Source: an uncultured Alphaproteobacteria bacterium
Lineage (GTDB): Bacteria > Pseudomonadota > Alphaproteobacteria > CAAGCB01 > CAG-977
Assembly (NCBI GenBank): GCA_944390195.1
Contig: CALXOZ010000002.1
Coordinates: 78,380 to 136,219 of the forward strand
DNA: 57,840 nt
Direction of reading: 5' to 3'
In this document: one piece after another, positions 54,253 through 57,840 of the stretch
Position numbering within the stretch: the first letter of the stretch is position 1
How the letters are laid out: every line of letters starts with the position of its first letter
Translations under genes and position numbers: made by a program
The notes under the pieces: model-generated
What the model saw: only the letters and a program-made list of their open reading frames with translations
Database searches by the model: none
Told to the model about the DNA's origin: nothing

Positions 54253-55140
54253 ATGCCTGTCAGGATTGCCGTTTTAATTCCATGTTATAATGAAGAAAAA
54301 ACTGTTGCATCTGTTGTGGCATCGGCTCGCAAAAGTTTGCCTCAAGCTGATATTTATGTTTATGACAACAATTCTACGGACAACACCGCCGAGCTTGCCC
54401 GTCAGGCGGGTGCAATCGTTCGTCATGTTTTTCAAAGAGGTAAAGGAAGCGTAGTACGCAGAATGTTTTCTGACATAGATGCCGATGTTTACCTGATGAC
54501 AGACGGAGATATGACCTATGATCTTGCTTCGGCTCCCAAACTGATTGACGTATTGATAAAAGGTCAAAACGACATGGTCGTCGGCGTGCGTAAAGAACAA
54601 GAAGAAAACGCCTATCCAATGTTTCATCGATTCGGCAATTTGTTTTTTACCATGCTTGTCCGAATTTTATTCGGGATAGAACAAACCGATATGTTGTCCG
54701 GATTACGGGTTTTTTCAAAAAGATTCGTAAAAACATTCACTGCCCGTTCAAACGGATTTGAAATCGAAACTGAATTAAACATCTTCACCGTCATGAACAG
54801 GTTACCTTATGCCGAAGTTGAAACAAAATATTTTGCACGCCCCGAAGGTTCATTTAGAAAGCTTTCAACAGTAAAAGACGGTTTTAAAGTTTTGTTCATG
54901 ATTTTCCGCCTTTTTAAAGAAGAACGTCCCTTGTTGTTTTTCTGTTTATTAGCACTTATTATAACAGTTTTCGTCGGCAATTATTTAACAGTAATGACTT
55001 ACAGTTCATTATTCCTTTCTTTTTTATTAATTGCTATGATATTGTTCTTTGGAATATTTTTTCACGGACAGCAAAAAACACAAAGGGAATTACGCCGATT
55101 GTTATATATGACATATCCTTTTACAGACGTTCGGGATTAA
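54253..55140 (+). CDS. Glycosyltransferase family 2, DPM1-like, with C-terminal TM helices
   Basis: The 295-residue protein has the GT2 start IAVLIPCYNEEKTVASVVAS, YDNNSTDNTAELARQAG and the metal-binding DGDMTYD (Asp84, Asp86), then a Gly/Arg-rich active-site loop and DMLSGLRVFSKRFVKTF. Two C-terminal TM helices (about 230-250 and 255-275) follow. This matches dolichyl/undecaprenyl-phosphate glycosyltransferases, which charge a lipid carrier with mannose or glucose for envelope glycan synthesis. AAGGAG precedes the ATG. A GT87-like enzyme about 13 kb away could use such a donor. That link is inference. Confidence 0.87.
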   Translation: MPVRIAVLIPCYNEEKTVASVVASARKSLPQADIYVYDNNSTDNTAELARQAGAIVRHVFQRGKGSVVRRMFSDIDADVYLMTDGDMTYDLASAPKLIDVLIKGQNDMVVGVRKEQEENAYPMFHRFGNLFFTMLVRILFGIEQTDMLSGLRVFSKRFVKTFTARSNGFEIETELNIFTVMNRLPYAEVETKYFARPEGSFRKLSTVKDGFKVLFMIFRLFKEERPLLFFCLLALIITVFVGNYLTVMTYSSLFLSFLLIAMILFFGIFFHGQQKTQRELRRLLYMTYPFTDVRD

Positions 55141-55210
55141 TATTGATTTTAAAAAGCCGATTGTTATATATGACTTATCCTTTTGCAAACTTTCGGGATT
55201 ATATTGATTA
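55093..55210. repeat. Tandem duplication of the glycosyltransferase 3' end
   Basis: The 3' tail of the gene and its stop (about 55093-55155) is repeated with several changes at about 55157-55210: cgattgttatatatgac followed by ttatccttttgcaaac. It is a roughly 64-bp tandem duplication, mostly outside the coding region. Confidence 0.75.
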
Positions 55211-55236
55211 AAAAAAGGCACACCATAGTTTGAACC

Positions 55237-56553
55237 ATGAATACACAAAGTGATACAAATACAAATAACCTTTCATCTGTTGATACACCGGTTGAAAAAG
55301 AACGGGACATTCCATTCGGTATTCCCATTCATATAGAAATAGATGACAATGGCGGAATTGTCGAGTTGCGTTCTTTTCTTGAAGCCGGAAATTTCGCTCT
55401 CAACGAATTAAAGGCGTGGCAAGCTATTATCGGAAAAGAAACATCCGATAAACCTTTTATTCAAAAGATTATCGATTTTCAATTACAAACACCGCGCTCT
55501 ATTTTAACAACAGCTCAATCCGTCTTAAGGGGCGATATGCCCGCAACAGAAGGTTTTTCAGTTATTCGGAAAACTTTAAATGCCTATTTAACTTTCAAAT
55601 GTATCCATTCTCAGGGGATATTGGGGCAAATGGCAACTATTATGTACCGTTATGAACCTATGTTGATGGGATTGATTGCCGGAGCCACAGGAGCCGCTTC
55701 CCTGCCCGAAGCTGCCGAGTTTTCTTCTTCCGCTGAAGCTGAAAGTTTTACTTTCGGTTATGCTTTCACTTTACAGTTCAGAACCAATATCCAACCTGAA
55801 ATGTTGGACGGAAAAGTATCTGAAACTTTACGAAAAATAAACGGTATCATCCGGCGTGTCGAACTGGCGGAAAAACAAATCAAGCCTCTTGAAAACGAAC
55901 ATTTTTCCTTGCAACAAGGCATAGAAGACGCTCGCCGTCAATTGCAATCGTATCGTAATGATGTTTCTCAATATGTTTCTCAACTTGTCGCTGAAATCAA
56001 ACAAACTTCCGACAATGCTGTCAACGCAATGTGGGATCAGCTTAATTTGATTCAAAATGACCATGAACGCCAGTTGGCAACATTACGTCAAAGCGTTGCA
56101 AGTCGTATTCGTTACGGGACGGCTTTAGATTACTGGAATGATCAATTCCATCAAAATCAGACAAAAGCCAATCAAATGACTGGGTGGTATGTCATTTCAG
56201 GATTGTTCTCGATTACCGCAGTATTAGCTATTGTCGCCGGAATTTCTTTTAAACTGTCCCATATTTCGACTTTTATGGCAATAATAACTCTCGGTCTACC
56301 TCTTTTGATTGCCTGCGGTCTGATGTTCATGCTGATTCAAAGCCGTATCAGATATGAAAAAGTGGCGGCTCAAGCTCAAGAAAAAATATCCATGTTAGAA
56401 ACTCTTGCCGCCTTGGAAACAGACGGAAAAGTAAAAGAAGAAGATCGTGAAGGTATTCTGGAAAATATCTTTAAAACAAATTTCTCTATTACACAAACAT
56501 CGAACGAAAAACAAAACGACACTCCATCTTCTGAAAATGTCGAAGCAAATTAA
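55237..56553 (+). CDS. Coiled-coil protein with a two-TM hairpin, unknown function
   Basis: The 438-residue product starts with a short acidic lead. Residues 50-200 form a mostly helical domain with an Ala/Ser/Gly-rich stretch. Residues about 200-310 are coiled coil (VELAEKQIKPLENEHFSLQQ and following). Two TM helices lie at about 325-345 (WYVISGLFSITAVLAIVAGI) and 352-373. A cytoplasmic tail rich in Glu/Ser completes it. The architecture resembles DUF6161-type proteins, but I am not sure of this. The Shine-Dalgarno is weak. It is probably read from its own promoter after the glycosyltransferase gene. Confidence 0.7.
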   Translation: MNTQSDTNTNNLSSVDTPVEKERDIPFGIPIHIEIDDNGGIVELRSFLEAGNFALNELKAWQAIIGKETSDKPFIQKIIDFQLQTPRSILTTAQSVLRGDMPATEGFSVIRKTLNAYLTFKCIHSQGILGQMATIMYRYEPMLMGLIAGATGAASLPEAAEFSSSAEAESFTFGYAFTLQFRTNIQPEMLDGKVSETLRKINGIIRRVELAEKQIKPLENEHFSLQQGIEDARRQLQSYRNDVSQYVSQLVAEIKQTSDNAVNAMWDQLNLIQNDHERQLATLRQSVASRIRYGTALDYWNDQFHQNQTKANQMTGWYVISGLFSITAVLAIVAGISFKLSHISTFMAIITLGLPLLIACGLMFMLIQSRIRYEKVAAQAQEKISMLETLAALETDGKVKEEDREGILENIFKTNFSITQTSNEKQNDTPSSENVEAN

Positions 56554-56586
56554 GATATTTGTTTTTCTTTTATTTGAAATAAATTT

Positions 56587-56629
56587 CCGGTTAAAATTTC
56601 CCAAGAAATCTTAACCGGTTTTTTTTAGC
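56587..56629 (+). terminator. Terminator of the coiled-coil two-TM protein gene
   Basis: CCGGTTAA(A)ATTTC pairs with GAAAT.CTTAACCGG and is followed by TTTTTTTT. Confidence 0.88.
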
Positions 56630-56703
56630 TTATTTTTTTGATTTCGTTTTTTTAAATCAACCTTGACAACTTTTAGATAGCATTGATCTTTTGACTATAA
56701 CAT

Positions 56704-57840
56704 TCAGCTTCTGTTGACACGAACAGCGTTACAGATTTTTTTCATGTTTTCGTCATCATACAAGTCTTCAATTGTTTTCGGCAATTTATAACGCCAATTA
56801 GGATACTCACTATTTGTTCCGGGCATATTCATTTGTTCGATCTGTCCCAAGATATCTTCCAACTGAACCAGCAGTAAACAACAAGGAGCGAAAGCCAAAT
56901 ATGAATACAAAACTTCGACAAGACGCGGAGGTAATTTTTTACCGCTAATTTCTTCGTCGAAATACTCAGGGGTAACGAACCAAAATCCTTTGGAAGCAAG
57001 GGCGAAAACCATTGCGTAACGATCTTTCATCCTTAATGCCAAAGCCTGATCATAACGCCCTTCCCCTTCCATCAATCCGATTTTTCGAGCCGTATCTATA
57101 TCCGTTCCCAACCAATATCCATTTAAGGTTGGCATATCATGCGTGCCTGCGGCAATAAGAGCCGTTCGCGGGTAAAAAGAAAGCGGTTTATAATGCCCGA
57201 AAATATCTTGCTCATAACGAAAAACGCGGAAAGACAAAATTCCGGCTCTTTCTAAAATTTCGCGGAAATATCCCGGGACGACCCCCAGATCTTCTCCGAC
57301 CACCAAACACTTATTGCGATGACTTTCCAGTGCGACGATACCGATCAGATCTTCCACATTATAACTCAGATAAGCCCCTTTTTCATTTTCCGGAATACAG
57401 AACAAGCGAACCAATCCCATCACATGGTCGATCCTGACCGCTCCGGCACGTTTCATATTTGCCCTTAAGACCTTCCGATAAGACAGATATGCTTCATCTC
57501 GCATAACGTCTGGGCGCATCGGAGCGACACCCCATGTCTGCCCGTTGGCGTTAAACATATCCGGAGGCGATCCAATACTTAACTCGGTCGCGAACAAATT
57601 TTGCGCCCCCCATGTTTCCGCACTTTCAGAAGCAACCCCGACAGCCAAGTCTTGGTACAATCCGATTTCCAATCCCTGATTTTTACATTCCTTGCTAACA
57701 GCTTTGAACTGTTCATCAGCAATCCAAAATAAATATTTATAAAAATCGACCTGCTCTTTATTATCCTTTGCAAATTGACGGCTTTCTTTCGTATTCGGGT
57801 CGCAATACGCTTTTCCCCAAGACTTGAAACCGCACGTTTT
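56704..57840 (-). CDS. malQ: 4-alpha-glucanotransferase MalQ (5' end outside window)
   Basis: The frame is open to the right edge, so the gene continues outside the window; 378 C-terminal residues are visible. The TTG at 57672 is not a likely start because the upstream codons continue a MalQ-like sequence (CGFKSWGKAYCDPNTKESRQ, FAKDNKEQVDFYKYLFWIAD). The GH77 catalytic set is present: nucleophile Asp in RIDHVMGL, acid/base Glu in VVGEDLGVVP, and the third Asp in THDMPTLNGYW. GLYQDLAVGVASESAETW matches MalQ. It disproportionates maltodextrins, so the cell handles glycogen or maltodextrin. Confidence 0.95.
   Translation of the reverse strand, partial: KTCGFKSWGKAYCDPNTKESRQFAKDNKEQVDFYKYLFWIADEQFKAVSKECKNQGLEIGLYQDLAVGVASESAETWGAQNLFATELSIGSPPDMFNANGQTWGVAPMRPDVMRDEAYLSYRKVLRANMKRAGAVRIDHVMGLVRLFCIPENEKGAYLSYNVEDLIGIVALESHRNKCLVVGEDLGVVPGYFREILERAGILSFRVFRYEQDIFGHYKPLSFYPRTALIAAGTHDMPTLNGYWLGTDIDTARKIGLMEGEGRYDQALALRMKDRYAMVFALASKGFWFVTPEYFDEEISGKKLPPRLVEVLYSYLAFAPCCLLLVQLEDILGQIEQMNMPGTNSEYPNWRYKLPKTIEDLYDDENMKKICNAVRVNRS

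Overview
The window is a stretch of AT-rich bacterial chromosome whose gene content and order point to an alphaproteobacterium. Supporting signs are the run tmk-holB-tatD-metallohydrolase next to dacC and rlpA, the rplM-rpsI pair, a YqgE/AlgH protein, a LysM/M23 lipoprotein and a MoxR-DUF58-DUF4381 cluster. The low G+C, several decaying gene copies and cytosolic proteins of unknown function suggest a host-associated or gut-type lineage. That lineage call is inference, because the window has no 16S rRNA gene.

Layout. 1-6950: a minus-strand block for the cell envelope and replication (mltB-like, rlpA, dacC, tmk, holB, tatD, PhnP-like metallohydrolase), tightly packed with 1-4 nt overlaps. 7067-9512: a small PH-like protein, tRNA-Ser(UGA), a Cys-His-Asp peptidase-like protein with a decayed partial copy beside it, and an exported nitroreductase-like protein. 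9523-14435: a PAS-GAF-PAS-GGDEF-EAL protein, a divergent motA/motB-like stator pair with no other flagellar gene in the window, and an alpha/beta hydrolase. 14446-17948: a Sel1-repeat protein with a lysine-rich repetitive tail, a Crp/Fnr regulator and purU. 17993-23647: mfd and recG, divergent.

23648-24801 is a gene-poor patch with a 71-bp direct repeat, a 25-codon ORF that has its own Shine-Dalgarno and terminator, and a helicase-like remnant. 24802-33356: two lipoproteins, pepN with an altered GAMEN motif, a small exported protein, ybaK, and a DsbD/ScsB-like protein lacking the usual membrane cysteines. 33439-43099: yqgE, an anchored protein of unknown role, metG, a GNAT acetyltransferase, the moxR cluster, a possible beta-propeller protein, a GT87-like membrane protein and a dihydropyrimidinase.

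43100-52289 is the accessory core. It holds three intact paralogous zincin-like proteins (HECRH plus a downstream EAD motif) and a decayed fourth copy. Each transcription unit is headed by a near-identical promoter-like element. The same region holds rpsU with a structured leader, and a 715-residue protein of unknown function under a strong promoter with an operator-like inverted repeat. 52290-57840: rpsI and rplM, a dolichyl-phosphate-mannose-synthase-like glycosyltransferase, a coiled-coil two-TM protein, and the 3' part of malQ.

The best candidate for an undescribed system is the zincin family at 43.9-48.4 kb. The 25-aa peptide unit at 23.9 kb is second. No CRISPR array, intact insertion sequence or prophage was seen.
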